A stretch of 64,000 nucleotides of DNA from Epiperipatus broadwayi (GCA_028023455.1 JAQFVV010000031.1:7050926-7114925); one strand, 5' to 3'; shown: positions 1 to 11,099, counted from the first letter of the stretch. The notes: a model not told the origin generated them from the sequence alone. Numbers and translations: made by a program.

Positions 1-198
1 TAAATAGTCAATTAACATTACAAACTACAATACTTTTAAATTGCCCATGTATTATTTAGAAATAATAAGCGAAATAGTGCCTAAAGCAAATCTGGGATAA
101 TGATGTAATTAAGTTCCAACCAGTAACCACCTAAACATTCACAGTAAAATCTAGTAATCAATATTTCTCCCTGCTGTCAAGGCAACCTTCACACCTTT

Positions 199-201
<3 letters not shown>
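1..201. other. AT-rich non-coding DNA
   Basis: No coding potential, RNA motif or repeat boundary was recognised before the first microsatellite. Confidence 0.6.

Positions 202-283
<82 letters not shown>
202..283. repeat. (TA)n microsatellite
   Basis: An uninterrupted TA dinucleotide tract. It directly cuts the outer end of the left arm of the PLE palindrome that follows; the right arm carries about 30 bp more of the same terminus. Open frames of alternating Tyr-Ile across it are artefacts. Confidence 0.95.
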
Positions 284-285
<2 letters not shown>

Positions 286-339
286 TCAAAACTACCCCAA
301 ATCTAAAATTAAACCAGACCAGCATAAAAATAATATTAA

Positions 340-390
340 AACACAAACTAAGGTTTCACTGCTACAAGCAGACTTCTCAAGTGTAAAGAA
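340..390 (-). ncRNA. Hammerhead-like motif in PLE 3' UTR (left arm)
   Basis: On the minus strand the order is: stem I strand ACAC, core UUGAGAA, a hairpin CUGCU-UGU-AGCAG, GAAA, then a short stem III. It has the layout of a type I hammerhead, but positions 3 and 8 are U and A instead of C and G. In this arm the stem III segment reads CCUUAGUUUGUG, so it is weaker than in the right arm. Activity is not known. Confidence 0.4.
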
Positions 391-697
391 CTACAAAAAA
401 CTACACAATATATATACTATTAAAAACTACCCACAAATCCATTTACTTCCCATCCACCCTTAATATTAAAAGAACTCTTAAATAAGTTAATTGCTTCAGA
501 ATAATAAATTTTCAATAATAAAGACTCTTTAATTTTTCAAATCAAAAGAAGAATTAAAGAGTCTTTATTATTGAAAAATTATTATTCTGAAGCAATTAAC
601 TTATTTAAGAGTTCTTTTAATATTAAGGGTGGATGGGAAGTGAATAGATTTGTGGGTAGTTTTTAATAGTATATATATTGTGTAGTTTTTTGTAGTT

Positions 698-748
698 TTT
701 TACACTTGAGAAGTCTGCTTGTAGCAGTGAAACCTTAGGTTGTGTTTT
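698..748 (+). ncRNA. Hammerhead-like motif in PLE 3' UTR (right arm)
   Basis: Plus-strand order: stem I strand ACAC, core UUGAGAA, hairpin CUGCU-UGU-AGCAG, GAAA, stem III ACC-UUA-GGU, cleavage-type triplet GUU, then GUGU pairing back to ACAC. All three stems of a type I hammerhead can form. The invariant C3 and G8 are replaced by U and A, which would keep a Watson-Crick pair. Catalysis is unproven. Confidence 0.5.
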
Positions 749-833
749 AATATTATTTTTATGCTGGTCTGGTTTAATTTTAGATTTGGGGTAGTTTTGA
801 TTTTATATTGACTAGTTTAGCTTTATACTTGTA

Positions 834-884
834 ATATATATATATATATATATACAAACTTACATATTATATATATATATATAT
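834..884. repeat. Interrupted (TA)n tracts
   Basis: Two short TA tracts separated by a CAAACTTACAT-type spacer lie between the PLE terminus and the next palindrome. Confidence 0.85.
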
Positions 885-1072
885 ATACAAAATACATATT
901 TTGCGGGTTCATCCGTGTTAAAAACTTTTAATATTAATATACTGACGTTTCGACTTGGTCACACAAGCCATCCACAGAGCTGTGGATGGCTTGTGTGACC
1001 AAGTCGAAACGTCAGTATATTAATATTAAAAGTTTTTAACACGGATGAAAACGCAAAATATGTATTTTGTAT
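885..1072. repeat. Near-perfect palindrome with hammerhead remnant in each arm
   Basis: Arms 885-977 and 980-1072 are reverse complements with very few mismatches and almost no spacer. Each arm, read outward from the centre, contains CTGTGGATGG, then GGCUUG...CAAGUC that can pair as a stem II, then GAAACGUC. GAAA followed by the self-complementary ACGU and C17 is the 3' half of a hammerhead with a minimal stem III. The CUGANGA core is not intact (CUGUGGA), because the palindrome centre falls at that point. Confidence 0.65.
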
Positions 1073-2041
1073 ATTTAACCCTTGCAAATCTTAGTTTTAA
1101 CATATATATATATATATGAAAAAATAAACAGAGATATTTTAAAAAAGATGCAAAATGTCTTAGAATTTGCAGACCTACCAGTTTTTACTTAGTACTATAC
1201 AAAATATTTTTATGATTATTAAAACTTCTCTACAGATGTTTAATTGGTTTCAGGGAGTCTTCTCTGTTATCTCTACCAGCCGCCACTGTCATTAATTCCA
1301 AATTAGCATAATCTTAAATGTTATATATTTTCAGTAAATTTTAGATATAGCATTTGTCACAAAGTAAAAAAAAAAAAAAAAACATAATTTGAAACCGTTT
1401 CCATCAGTCTTGTATTATCATAAATACAATTTAGAATTTAGCTTTTATTTAACATCTTATGCCTTAGTTATATAATGTTCTAGTAGGATGAGCTTAAAAT
1501 GCTATCGGTAATAATATTACAATATAGTCCTGGAATCTATTTATTACATAATTCGTACAAATTTTATATACAAATGTTTTTTTCGATGGAAATATCTGGT
1601 ATTTTACTTTGTAACATTTATTTTTCTTGTTCATTTTAACCGTTTTTTTTTTTTTATTAATAAAATAAATTCAATAAGTCGATTTTCCAATAAAAAATAT
1701 TTCTTGATGCAGATTTGCTTTTTCCTTCATTTTTTTTACTTCTTTAATTCAAAGTTGAAAGGCGCCACAAAGTCTTAAAATTATATTAATCTTTTGAAAT
1801 CATGTAGATAAACCAAACATATACCCAGACATTTTACGAGCTTTTCTTTAAATAAAAAAACAACATTGAAATAATTAGTTCTGTTAAAATGAAACTTATA
1901 ATGCCCGCATCAACCATATAATGTTTCTTAATTATTATTTTTTAATTTTGGTTTGTAATTACAAATATATTGATTTCTTTTTCAGTATTTTATAAATAGA
2001 ATTCTAGATACAAGTATAGTATATATAATTAAGCTGGACAT
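1073..2041. other. AT-rich non-coding DNA
   Basis: Contains a short TA tract near 1102-1117 and several homopolymer A or T runs. No gene or element was recognised. Confidence 0.5.
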
Positions 2042-2105
2042 AATTAGAGGGGATTTGATCTCAGATTTTCAAGCTTGAAAGTCTGGATTCAAATTCTCTC
2101 TAATT
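2042..2105. repeat. Short palindrome of a tail motif
   Basis: Two reverse-complementary 30-base arms meet at AAGCTT near 2071. The right arm reads TTGAAAGTCTGGATTCAAAT, which resembles the 3' tail of the hammerhead-bearing elements ending near 10.7 and 24.6 kb (AAGTCT followed by GGTTCAAA). It is probably a folded-back remnant of that family's tail. Confidence 0.5.
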
Positions 2106-2155
2106 AAATAAAATGATAATAACAAAAACTAAAGACATGTTTTTCATTACAATAA

Positions 2156-3170
2156 TTGTTATCTATATATATATATATTTATGTCTGCTATTATGTGCTA
2201 AATAAAGTTTCATTACTCCAGTATAGGTTTCTCTATAATGATTTATCTCACCAGTCCCATATATATATATATCATTTTATTAATAGGATTAAAAATATAA
2301 AAATTGATAATAATGATGTTATGTGTACATTTGACATATCTGAAATGTATGGTTTAATTAATCGTATGGAATCAATAGAGACTATTGAAAGAGCTTTGTT
2401 TTTGAAATCTATAGATAATAATATTAATAATTTTATTATTAAGATTTGTAAATGATAATATATATGTTAGGTTTAATGATTGCTTTTATAAAATGAATTT
2501 TGGTTGGCCAATGGGTCTTTCGGCTGGTATCACAGATTTGTAATTTTTTTATTTCTAGTTATGAGGTTAATATATTGTCTCAGATAAAATATAAAGGAAT
2601 TAAAATATATTGTAGATATGTTGATGATGTATTTATATGTGCACATAATGAAATAATAGTTAATTTGTTTAATGAGTTAAATATGAGTGTTAAATGAAGA
2701 GAAGGATGATTCTATAAAGTTTTTAAATATATTTATTAAAAGAAATAATAATGTGTTTGATTATAATATGATTTTAAAGTTTATATGAGTCATAAATTAG
2801 CTGGTTTGAAGTCATTTTTGTTTAGAAATGATTATTTGTGCAAATTTATTAGTGATAAAATTGAAAATATTAATGTATATATTACTGACATGTTAAATGT
2901 TGGTTATTTATAAAACAATTACAAAATATAATCATAATAAAAGTAATAATAAGAAAATATTAAGTAAATTATATTTGATCATAATAAAACATGTAATTAT
3001 GGTTTTAAATTTAATAATAGAGATATAAAAATTATTCAAATTGAAAGGTGTAGTGAAAAACGTAAAATTAAAGAGGCAATGATGATATCTAGGAATAGGG
3101 GTGGTTTAATGAATAAACAATCAGCTAATATAAAGACTACAGAATTGTGGGAAATTTGAATAGATTGAAT
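2156..3170 (+). pseudogene. Decayed Penelope-like element reverse transcriptase and endonuclease tail
   Basis: Pieces in different frames line up in the order of a PLE ORF: VMCTFDISEMYGLI (RT palm, TFDIS-type motif), then YKMNFGWPMGLSAGI near 2480-2530 (the pMGSP-like motif), then YCRYVDDVFI near 2611-2640 (the RT catalytic YVDD), then HKLAGLKSFLFR near 2790-2825, and finally a C-terminal part with KRKIKEAMMISRN and LMNKQSA before ELWEI near 3150. The spacing fits an RT joined to the tail of a GIY-YIG-type PLE endonuclease. Several stops and frameshifts make it non-functional. It is a different, older PLE from the copies at 18.8 and 50.3 kb. The family assignment rests on motif order only. 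Confidence 0.7.
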
Positions 3171-3207
3171 GATGGGTAATGCAAGTTTTTATTTTTTGTA
3201 CGTTTAT

Positions 3208-3250
3208 ATTAACAGTTGATAAAGATTGTCAGTGAAACAATTGAAAGTAC
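3208..3250 (+). ncRNA. Degenerate hammerhead-like motif downstream of PLE pseudogene
   Basis: About 45 bp after the PLE ORF remnant, on the same strand, TTGATAA is followed by AGATTGTCAGT and GAAAC. This parallels the 3' UTR motif of the other PLE copies (TTGATAA, GTCTG...CAGT, GAAAC at 18.7 kb) and shows the same U3/A8 state. Stem III and U16.1 are not recognisable, so it is a remnant at best. Confidence 0.35.
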
Positions 3251-4101
3251 TTCCGTTAAAGAATATATTATTTAATTTTGAATACTGTGTTAAATATAGT
3301 TGTTTGAATTATTATTATATGATTTAAAAATACAGACATTTAATGATTGTAGTTATATATATATATATATATATTGTGTTTTGGATTGAGAGTATTTCAT
3401 GTGCTTAAAAAAATCGGTATCGGTGTGTTGTCTACTATATATATATATATCTTAGTATTTATTCAAAAGTTTCTAAGTAGAAAAAATATTTCTAGCTATT
3501 TATGCAGTTTTCATTTTAGAATAAAATCACATATGCCAGTGTGAGCCAAATCTATTTAATTTCCTTAACTATATATTTTTTTTATTTAACTTCAATCTAT
3601 TTTTTATATACTTTTTCAACTTAGCAGTTTTTGCGTTATTTGTCTAAAGACTGTGTTTGAATCCAATGAAGTGAAATAATATGTACTTATCTTATTATAA
3701 AAGTTATCAAACAAACTTTTTTAAAGTATGATTGCTTTAATTGAAATTAAATACTTAAAATCACATAATAAAATTTTCTCAGTTCTGTTTATTTATTTTC
3801 TATATAATCTGTATCAATGTAAAATTTTATTTACGTTTTATTAAAATATATTTCTCCCACTTATTTTCAAACGGTTAAATTCAATTTATATATATATATA
3901 ATTTAAGATATGCTTAAAGTTTTCCTCCACCACATAGTGTTGAACCATACAAATAAAGACATTTGAAAAACACTAATGAACTACAAAAGATTCATTTCAT
4001 GTTCAATCAGCATTCATGAATAAGTACAAATTTTCACAATCTTTAATGAGGAAGTTGATTTTTGAAGTCAATAATGGGAAGATTATTTTGTGTATGTATA
4101 T
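3251..4101. other. AT-rich non-coding DNA
   Basis: Short TA tracts at about 3356-3373, 3436-3450 and 3888-3901; no gene or RNA recognised. Confidence 0.5.
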
Positions 4102-4243
4102 ATGATAAACAAAACAAGTTATAAATTTCGTTAACTTGCGTATAGCTTGCATTTTATGATCCCTAGATGGAGCTTTACCAATATCTCCGTACAAGCTTTA
4201 TATACAAAGCTTGTATGTGGAAATTGGTAAAGCTCCATCTAGT
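4102..4243. repeat. Retrozyme-like head plus inverted repeat
   Basis: 4102-4180 begins GATAAACAAAACAAGTT, then AACTTGCG and TAGATGGAGCTTTACCAA. This follows the start of each 409-bp retrozyme unit at 20.2 kb (GATAAACAAAAATGCAAGTT, AACTTGCTAACG, AGATGGCGTCCTACCAA). From 4162 the sequence folds back on itself: arms 4162-4200 and 4204-4242 are reverse complements. It looks like a diverged, truncated and folded-back copy of the retrozyme head. Confidence 0.55.
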
Positions 4244-6474
4244 GATATATATATATATGTTAAATTGAATTTCACTTGAAAAGATCTGTTTTTAATAGAT
4301 GAAAGGAAGCTTAGTTGTGAAACACTTTTAGGAAAATTTTGTTACTTTAGCTAATACTGTGGTGTTATATGAATTTCTATTTTATTGATAATTGCTAGTA
4401 TAGCGTTAGACAGTATTTAATTTATGTATCTAAAAGTTTGAATAAATAGGTGTGGTTTATTCTCTGGAGATTTACATGCTTACGTTTTCACCCAAGACAA
4501 TATATGATTAAGCAAAAGATATGCTTTGATTTAGTGAATTTTAAATTTGGTCTACATTATCTAGAAGTAATGACAAAGAATTATTATTTAGAAGAAGTTA
4601 ACAATCAGACATATTGACAATAGAAATTAAGTGGATTGTTATATCGTTTGGGGGGGGGGGAGAAATTAGGGAAGATACATACTGCACTTACATATCTAGC
4701 AAAATTATGCAAATAATTACTGGAAACTAAAAAAGAGAAAAAAAAACTAAATTTAGATTCTTACTAGTTTTATATTACTAAAAAAATACATTTATATAGA
4801 GGTATAGAATAATGTTTGGCATATTGTATAAATAGATTACATTTCAATATTGTAAGAATAGATGCTACTGAGAAAAATTTAAAATGTTTAAAATATAAAG
4901 CAGATTATCACAAAGGACTTGAACATTTGAAATTCTCAGTTCCACCAAACAATTTAAAACGGTATTTCTAGGAAAGACTTACCACAAAATACAATATAGA
5001 TAATAGTCTGACTAATATGAGTGTGTATACATGTCTAATGTACTTACTGATTTAATAAAAAAAATGTTTACCATAATTGTCATAAAAGATATATCTTGAT
5101 ATATAATAAATAATATATATATATGATAATTTATATATATATGTCAATATAATCAGTTAAAGAATGTTATATTTTTTTATTTTTTTTTATTTTTAGATAT
5201 GTTTTAATGGAATTAAATTAGGGCGTACAAATATTCTACAACATAAAAGACTCTAAAGATAGCCATGACCTAAAAACAAAAATAAGAAGATAAGCTAAAA
5301 ACAGCTATATAAATGTCAATAACAGAAAATCAATAGTTAAATATATATATATTTGAATAAGGTAGTTGATGCAAAAATAAAAAAAGAATACGAAAATAAT
5401 TTTTAAAAATATGTTTTAACTTTGTTAAATTGTGAGGAAACGAATTAATAATAATATAAGAATAAATGAAAAAAGTATAAGTAAGAGAACAAAGTTTTTA
5501 AAATATTGTAAACAACTAATGCCAATACAAGATGGATTTTACGTCTTGAGTAAGACAAATGAATGCAATTACATTCCTAAAATTCAATATTCAATAATTT
5601 TAAAACATGTAAGTTCTAGCATATTTTAATATTTTTTATCCATCAACTTACATATTTTAAATGTTTGGAGATTTTAAACTGTAAGAAATCTTACATTAAT
5701 CTTAAGAATCAATCAATATTTTCACAAAATGATTTTTTTATTTAACATAAATCTTTTTATTTTATGAGAATTTTCTTTGAACTTAATTATTCATTTTCAT
5801 TTTTTTAATAAATATCTAATTGTGTCTTTCTAATATTCATCTTATATATAAATAAGCCAGTTTTAACGATTGGCTTTCTCTCTTTTTAATTATTTTCACA
5901 GTAACTTCGTTCTCAATCTGTAAAACACCTGCAGTGAGGTAGAATTCAGCCTGCCTCTTTACTGTATAAATGAAATCTAATAATCTGCTATAATGTCTTT
6001 CATTGAGAAGACTTTTGTAATTTGATATTTCGAGCAATCGTCATCAAATAGATCTTTTAAAAAGAAAAAAGACGATTTTCTAGTGTAATCTTACTAAAAA
6101 TAGTCTTTTATGATATATATGTAATCAATAATTTTTTTTCTGCCTTTAATGAAAAGTTACATATATATATATATATAGTGAAAATATCTTATTTTACAAT
6201 GTATTTAAACAGAAATAAATTTGAAAACTCGTTATGTACATCGATGTGCTTTATTACTATTAGTGGCATCAGCAATAAATGGGCAACAATCAGTAAATAA
6301 AGATTAATGATGCCCAATAATTTTATTAGCTATTTACATTTTGAAATATATATATATAATGAAAGTTTAAAAACAATTTTGAAAAAAACAAATCTAATCT
6401 TAAAAATAGTAAAATAATGGTTTAACTAATGTATATATATATTAATAATTAAACTACAAAACGTTATCTATATG
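4244..6474. other. AT-rich non-coding DNA with small open frames
   Basis: Contains a poly-G run near 4650-4660, short TA tracts, and two small open frames (5432-5629 plus, 65 codons; 5837-6037 minus, 66 codons). Neither resembles a family I recognise, and neither has convincing splice sites. Confidence 0.45.
6014..6055 (-). ncRNA. Possible hammerhead remnant
   Basis: On the minus strand ATTT is followed by TGATGA, CGATTGCTC, GAAA, TATC and AAAT. AUUU/AAAU could form stem I and AUAU is a self-complementary stem III followed by C17. Stem II is only two pairs and C3 is missing. This may be a remnant or chance. Confidence 0.25.
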
Positions 6475-6580
6475 TTTTTCATTGGTGGTCGAGAGGTCAG
6501 CGCGACTGCCTTGCACTTGCAGGCAGTTGCCTGGGTTGTGGGTTCGCGTCCCGGACGATGCTATGACACTTAAAAAAACG
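6475..6580 (+). mobile_element. tRNA-derived SINE
   Basis: TGGTCGAGAGGTCAGCGC matches a tRNA A box of the Leu/Ser kind and GGGTTCGCGTCCC matches a B box about 50 bases later; it ends CTATGACAC followed by an A-rich tail. The acceptor ends do not pair, so it is not a working tRNA gene. A second copy lies in reverse orientation at 32.8 kb and shares GGTGGTCGAGAGGT and CTATGACAC. Pol III transcription from the A and B boxes is expected for such elements. Confidence 0.75.
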
Positions 6581-8426
6581 TTATCTATTAAGAAGCCATT
6601 CTTACCAATGAAAGAAATATTAATCGTATATTACAAAAAATTGTTTGTCTTTGTATAATGACGTGGGCTGCATCTTAGAAAGTCGATTATAATATTTCTA
6701 AGTTAAAGTAGTATTTATAATAAAAATAAACATATTAATATCAGTATTAAAATTTTTATGAAATTAAATTCGGTATATTATAATGATTTTAAAATATTAT
6801 ATATATATTATCTTTCCATAGTTTATTAGTTATTATAATCATATCTCTTGTCCCCAAGAATAGTACGAATAATTATATAAGGTAGTAGTAAGTTAATTGT
6901 TTGTTATTGAAATTAATAATATTAGCTATTATTTTTTGCTTCCATGAATTATGATGAAAATAAACACCTTATAGTCAATATTGGTTGTTGATAATTAGAT
7001 ATTTATACTTTTAACTACTGGAAAACATAGATAAATCACTCAAATTCTAATAATTCATCAAGTTTAAAACATAGGGAATAGTGTCATCTACACTATTTCA
7101 CTGTAAATTGTTTTAGTTATTTCAATCCTTTTTTTTGTATATAAAATAAAGAGTTTACAATGGAGTCATAAACTATGTAGTACCTAACTATGCATCTTCA
7201 ATTTTATGCCATTCAAAGATAAATATAAACTAATAGACAAAAATGCAAATAAATAAACAACCCATTAATATTCTGCTAAACATAAAGATTAAAAAAAGAT
7301 AAAAGAGATTGTAATTTCTTGTTAAAGAGAATAATCTATTATGATTCTATAACAAAAACATTAACCTTTTTGATATAAAATCAAACACCTCTTACATTTC
7401 AGCATTTTCTGATGTTTTCTAACTCTCACACATAAACATAAAATATATGATAAAATGATTATTACTTTTCAGAAAATAATAAATTTGACTACTCAAATAA
7501 ATTTTAAATATTCACATTTAGTTTGTTTAAATATTAAAAACTGAGATCACAATAAAAATGTCATTGTTTCTAGAAAAATATTTTCAGTTTATAAAATCAA
7601 TGAAATATTTTTAATTCTCATTATTTTTACATGGCTGAATGAATAATTATTTATTTCTTTTATATCTAATGAATTATACTTTAAAAATTTAAATTTTTTG
7701 AATATTTATTGCAAAATTGCAATATATTCTTACTCGTAAATATAAAGTAGATTGTTTACATCAAAGTTAGTCTTCTAATTTGCTTCAAACCATATTTACT
7801 TTAGCTGTTAATATAATGTTATATTTTTGAAAATAAAGTATTTCAAATCAAAATAAGTTATTAATAATTTATATTTCTTGGTATCTAATAAATATAGTGT
7901 AAATTATTAAAAAAAATGTAAAACCATAATAAATTCACAAATAAACATGTATTTGCATCATTGGAAACTTCAATCTCATAAAACATGAAACATTTTACAG
8001 CTTTGGCAATGGACAATGGCTGAACATGTCAGAGCAGGGTTTATGTCTATTGTTAGAGCAAAAATTTTGATTTTCACGCTTTTTAAGACAAAAATTTCAG
8101 CAAAAAAATTTATTATAATAAAAGTTACCATTTTGCATACATTTTAATGTATAATACTTACAAAAAAAATTCACTAGGGAGCAAATTGGACAAAAGACAA
8201 AATAATTTGTCCCAATCAATCATTAGGTTAAGAGGGGGAGGATCACCTAGAGGGTATTTAGTGGATATAAAGTCATACATTTTGCTATTTATTCTATTTT
8301 AAAAATAAAATGATAATTTTTTTTCTTAGGCTTTTTGATATGAGAATGGAAGAGTGAACTTAAAATCAGTAATATATATATTTCCCTGTCAATTTTTTAT
8401 TACTAATCACTATTTATAAAAATATT
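6581..8426. other. AT-rich non-coding DNA
   Basis: No open frame of note, no repeat boundary. The stretch 7960-8280 is slightly less AT-rich (TGGCAATGGACAATGGCTG near 8003; AAGAGGGGGAGGATCACC near 8230) but matches nothing I know. Confidence 0.45.
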
Positions 8427-8477
8427 ATATATATATATATATGTGTGTGTGTGTATGTGTATATTTATAAAATATAT

Positions 8478-8512
<35 letters not shown>
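8427..8512. repeat. Compound (TA)n/(TG)n microsatellite
   Basis: Two successive TA tracts each run into a TG tract, separated by TATTTATAAAATATA; a local duplication of a compound microsatellite. Confidence 0.9.
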
Positions 8513-8513
<1 letters not shown>

Positions 8514-8694
8514 GATGATAAAATGTATTGTACACTTGTAGTTTAATAAACAATATTTATTCTATTCTAATTAATGTTTATCAACATAAAAGAAGCTATT
8601 ATACACTATATACATTAAATGTGAGAAAAAGACTTGGAATAAAATATAGTGTAGTTTACATTGTCACTATATTAATGTAAACAAAAGTAACTAT

Positions 8695-9030
8695 TACTTT
8701 TTGATGTTGCCAGAAAACTATCAATTACTAATAGACAATCCTATGCCTAAAGTAGTTTTCTCCATTAACCTATATAATAGCTTTTTTGCTGTAGGTTTTA
8801 GTGAAATAAAAGAGATCTTATTTTACTTTAAATGGAAGTTGTTTTATGGTTTTAAACACAGAAAGAAATTTTTAAAAGTGTCAGAATGTAGAAGACTACT
8901 GTCTTTCTTGACATCCGGCAAATAACAATTATTCTTTTTCAGAGAGTTGTATAACTTAATAGGGAGAACTTTTTTAGCCTCAGAATTGTCTATTAGTAAT
9001 AGATTGTTTCCTGTCAATATCAAAAATGTT
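8695..9030. repeat. Degenerate inverted repeat (old foldback)
   Basis: Left arm 8695-8800 (CTATCAATTACTAATAGAC, then AAAGTAGTTTTCTCCATTAA and TAATAGCTTTTTT) matches the reverse complement of right arm 8940-9030 with many mismatches. The internal open frame 8701-8925 is probably incidental. Confidence 0.5.
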
Positions 9031-9106
9031 AAATATATCTCTGTTCACATGGATGTAATCTTTTCATTTCTATTTTTCATTTAATTAAAAATCCATGAAA
9101 ATTCTT

Positions 9107-9133
9107 ATTTCAACACACACATAAACACACACA

Positions 9134-9177
<44 letters not shown>

Positions 9178-9180
9178 ATG
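9107..9180. repeat. (CA)n-(TA)n-(TG)n self-complementary microsatellite
   Basis: ACACAC-rich, then TA, then TG tracts in this order, so the whole tract can fold on itself. Confidence 0.9.
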
Positions 9181-10455
9181 CCCAAAATTAAAAATAACTG
9201 AATAATAGATACTCTAAAATAGTTCAATAGATTCAAAAATTTAAAGATGTTACAGTGCAAATTCACTGACAATAAGAAATAGCCATTTATTATGCATTAA
9301 AATATAATTGTATTTTGATGAGACTCATTATAGTAAAGACATTTTTAGTGAATGTCTTCTTTAATTCTGATGAGTAATTTTTGTTAATTTATCCACAAAT
9401 TGATGGATTATTATTTAAAATAATAAATGAATGGTTGAATTCAAGAGATCATATAATGTTTATACACCAAAAATAATAAAACATAACTGCAATATATAGA
9501 ATGTAGTACCCACATTCACTATTTTATCTCTGCATTAATCCATAAAAAAATAAAGTAACCATATGATTTGTCACTTGGGAAATTGTGTGACATTCCAAAA
9601 GACAAATTGATAGAGCAATATATGATTTTGCGATTATTATTTATTAAGACTTACATTCTACGATCAGACTGAACAAGTTAATGCAAAAAAAAAAAAAATA
9701 CATTCTGGTATTCTTTGACTTATTTCCTTTCCTGAAAGAAGGAACAAAATCTTCTTGCTATTAGGTTATCTACTTCTTACACAATGGTAAATTATCATTT
9801 TATTAAAGAATTGGGTAATTGTAGAATATGATTAATTGAAATAATTTGGGTTTATCGTATATATCCAGCATGCATAATTGAAGATAGATTAGAGTTCAGG
9901 CTAATTAATCTTGTATTTTTTTAATATTAGACTCAGAATTTATTTCAGTTAACTTGACCAAATGCTTAATAAAGTTAATAATCTACTGAGTGTTTAATTA
10001 CATTAGCTGGAAAATAAAACAAGGATCAAAAATCAATTAGACATTCATTATTTAAAAAGTATAAAACCAGGTAATATTTTTTTTGCTACTATTTCTTCAA
10101 GTGTGGCTCTTATGGAGGCTCTGCCTTTCAGAGAGATATTTAAAAGTTTAATTTGCCTTTTATATATAGATGTTAATTATTTATATCTGAAATAATTTTA
10201 ATTTGGAAAATGTCTTATATAATCTTGAAAGCACACATGATTTGCCAATGTTGTGAATCGATATTTTTTAAAAAAAAACAGTGTTGTGTTTGCAAATCTA
10301 ATTGATTTGTGTATTGCCTTCGGGTTATTTCAACTGCTTCATGCATCTGAATAAAAGTAACTTTGTTGATTATCTAATTATTTGAATAATTCATATAAGA
10401 TTTTTCTTTAATATTTCTTGTGTCATTTTTTACATTATCATTACCTTATCAACAT
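9181..10455. other. AT-rich non-coding DNA
   Basis: No gene or repeat recognised. Confidence 0.45.
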
Positions 10456-10710
10456 TTATTAATTATAGGGGATTTAAACACAGACTTTCATGCTCCCTTC
10501 AGCTATCCACTATATCTAAACAACTGAAACATATGACCACAAATACATGAAAAAGATAAATGATCTCCATTCTATGTATTTCATTTTGTAGATCATTTAA
10601 CTTATTTGCATGTGTGTGGTTATGTGTACAGGTTGAATGGGATAGAGTGGATATCTGAAAGGTGATTAAAATTCTGTGTTCAAATCCCCTATAATTACAT
10701 CTAAATTCCA
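10456..10710. mobile_element. Foldback remnant of the hammerhead-bearing family
   Basis: The ends are reverse complements (TTATAGGGGATTTAAACACA at 10463 and GTGTTCAAATCCCCTATAA near 10676), and the similarity continues inward for about 90 bp. Read on the minus strand, the left arm contains ATGAAATACATAGAATGGAG then ATCATTTATC. This matches the GAAA, stem III and downstream part of the hammerhead at 13.2 kb. The 5' core is lost. Terminal GTTCAAATCCCC resembles a B box. Confidence 0.6.
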
Positions 10711-10988
10711 ACCATATGAATTATACTTATATTGAAATATAACATTTATTAGCTTATAATTCTATATAGAACTGTTTCTATATACAGTTTATTTTGATTA
10801 TCTAACAGTCTTTTTCAAAGATGTAGCCAACAAAAAAAATATAAATTGTTATCCAATACTTCTATAAAACAATTCAAAACAAAGCAAAACTCTCCATATA
10901 GTAGTGTCATCGTGTGCTAACAAGAGCAATTAATGGATGCCAGAAGGTTTGTGCATAAAATCCCTATCTAGTGCCTGCTCATCCAATA

Positions 10989-11022
10989 TCCCCAGACTAG
11001 TTTCTGGCTTGTGGCCTTCATC
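10989..11022 (-). ncRNA. Hammerhead ribozyme remnant, left arm (core lost)
   Basis: On the minus strand stem II is a perfect GGC-CACAA-GCC, followed by GAAA, the palindrome ACUAGU and C17, so the GUC triplet is intact. The 5' core reads AGGAUGA instead of CUGAUGA. It complements the right arm, which has the core but lost U16.1. Confidence 0.6.
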
Positions 11023-11057
11023 CTAAAATCTGGGTGCAGTGCTATCAGATCCAAAAC

Positions 11058-11099
11058 TCCTCACTGATGAAGGTCACAAGCCAGAAACTAGCCTGGGGA
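11058..11099 (+). ncRNA. Hammerhead ribozyme, right arm (U16.1 lost)
   Basis: Stem I UCCUCA/UGGGGA (six pairs, one G-U), intact core CUGAUGA, stem II GGU-CACAA-GCC, GAAA, then CUAGCC. The nucleotide that should be U16.1 before the cleavage site is C, giving GCC instead of GUC, so this copy should not cleave. Confidence 0.6.

Larger units (their letters stand above)
284..833. mobile_element. Tail-to-tail palindrome of a Penelope-like element 3' end
   Basis: The arms 284-534 (minus) and 552-801 (plus) are near-perfect reverse complements around a centre near 543. Each holds the last roughly 40 codons of a PLE ORF, the same C-terminus seen in the PLE copies at 18.8 and 50.3 kb (including the stretch KESLLLK and a terminal GGWEVN), followed by the 3' UTR. 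The right arm continues to about 833, reaching the same terminus as the copy at 50.15 kb; the left arm is cut short by (TA)n. The structure is either two truncated copies head-on or one fold-back reverse-transcription product. Each arm also carries the hammerhead-like motif annotated separately. Confidence 0.8.

Noticed and set aside
6475-6580. Functional tRNA gene
   Set aside because: A and B boxes are present but the acceptor ends do not pair, and the second copy has diverged internally; a SINE fits better.
8701-8925. Host coding exon
   Set aside because: The frame lies within a degenerate inverted repeat and has no recognisable domain.
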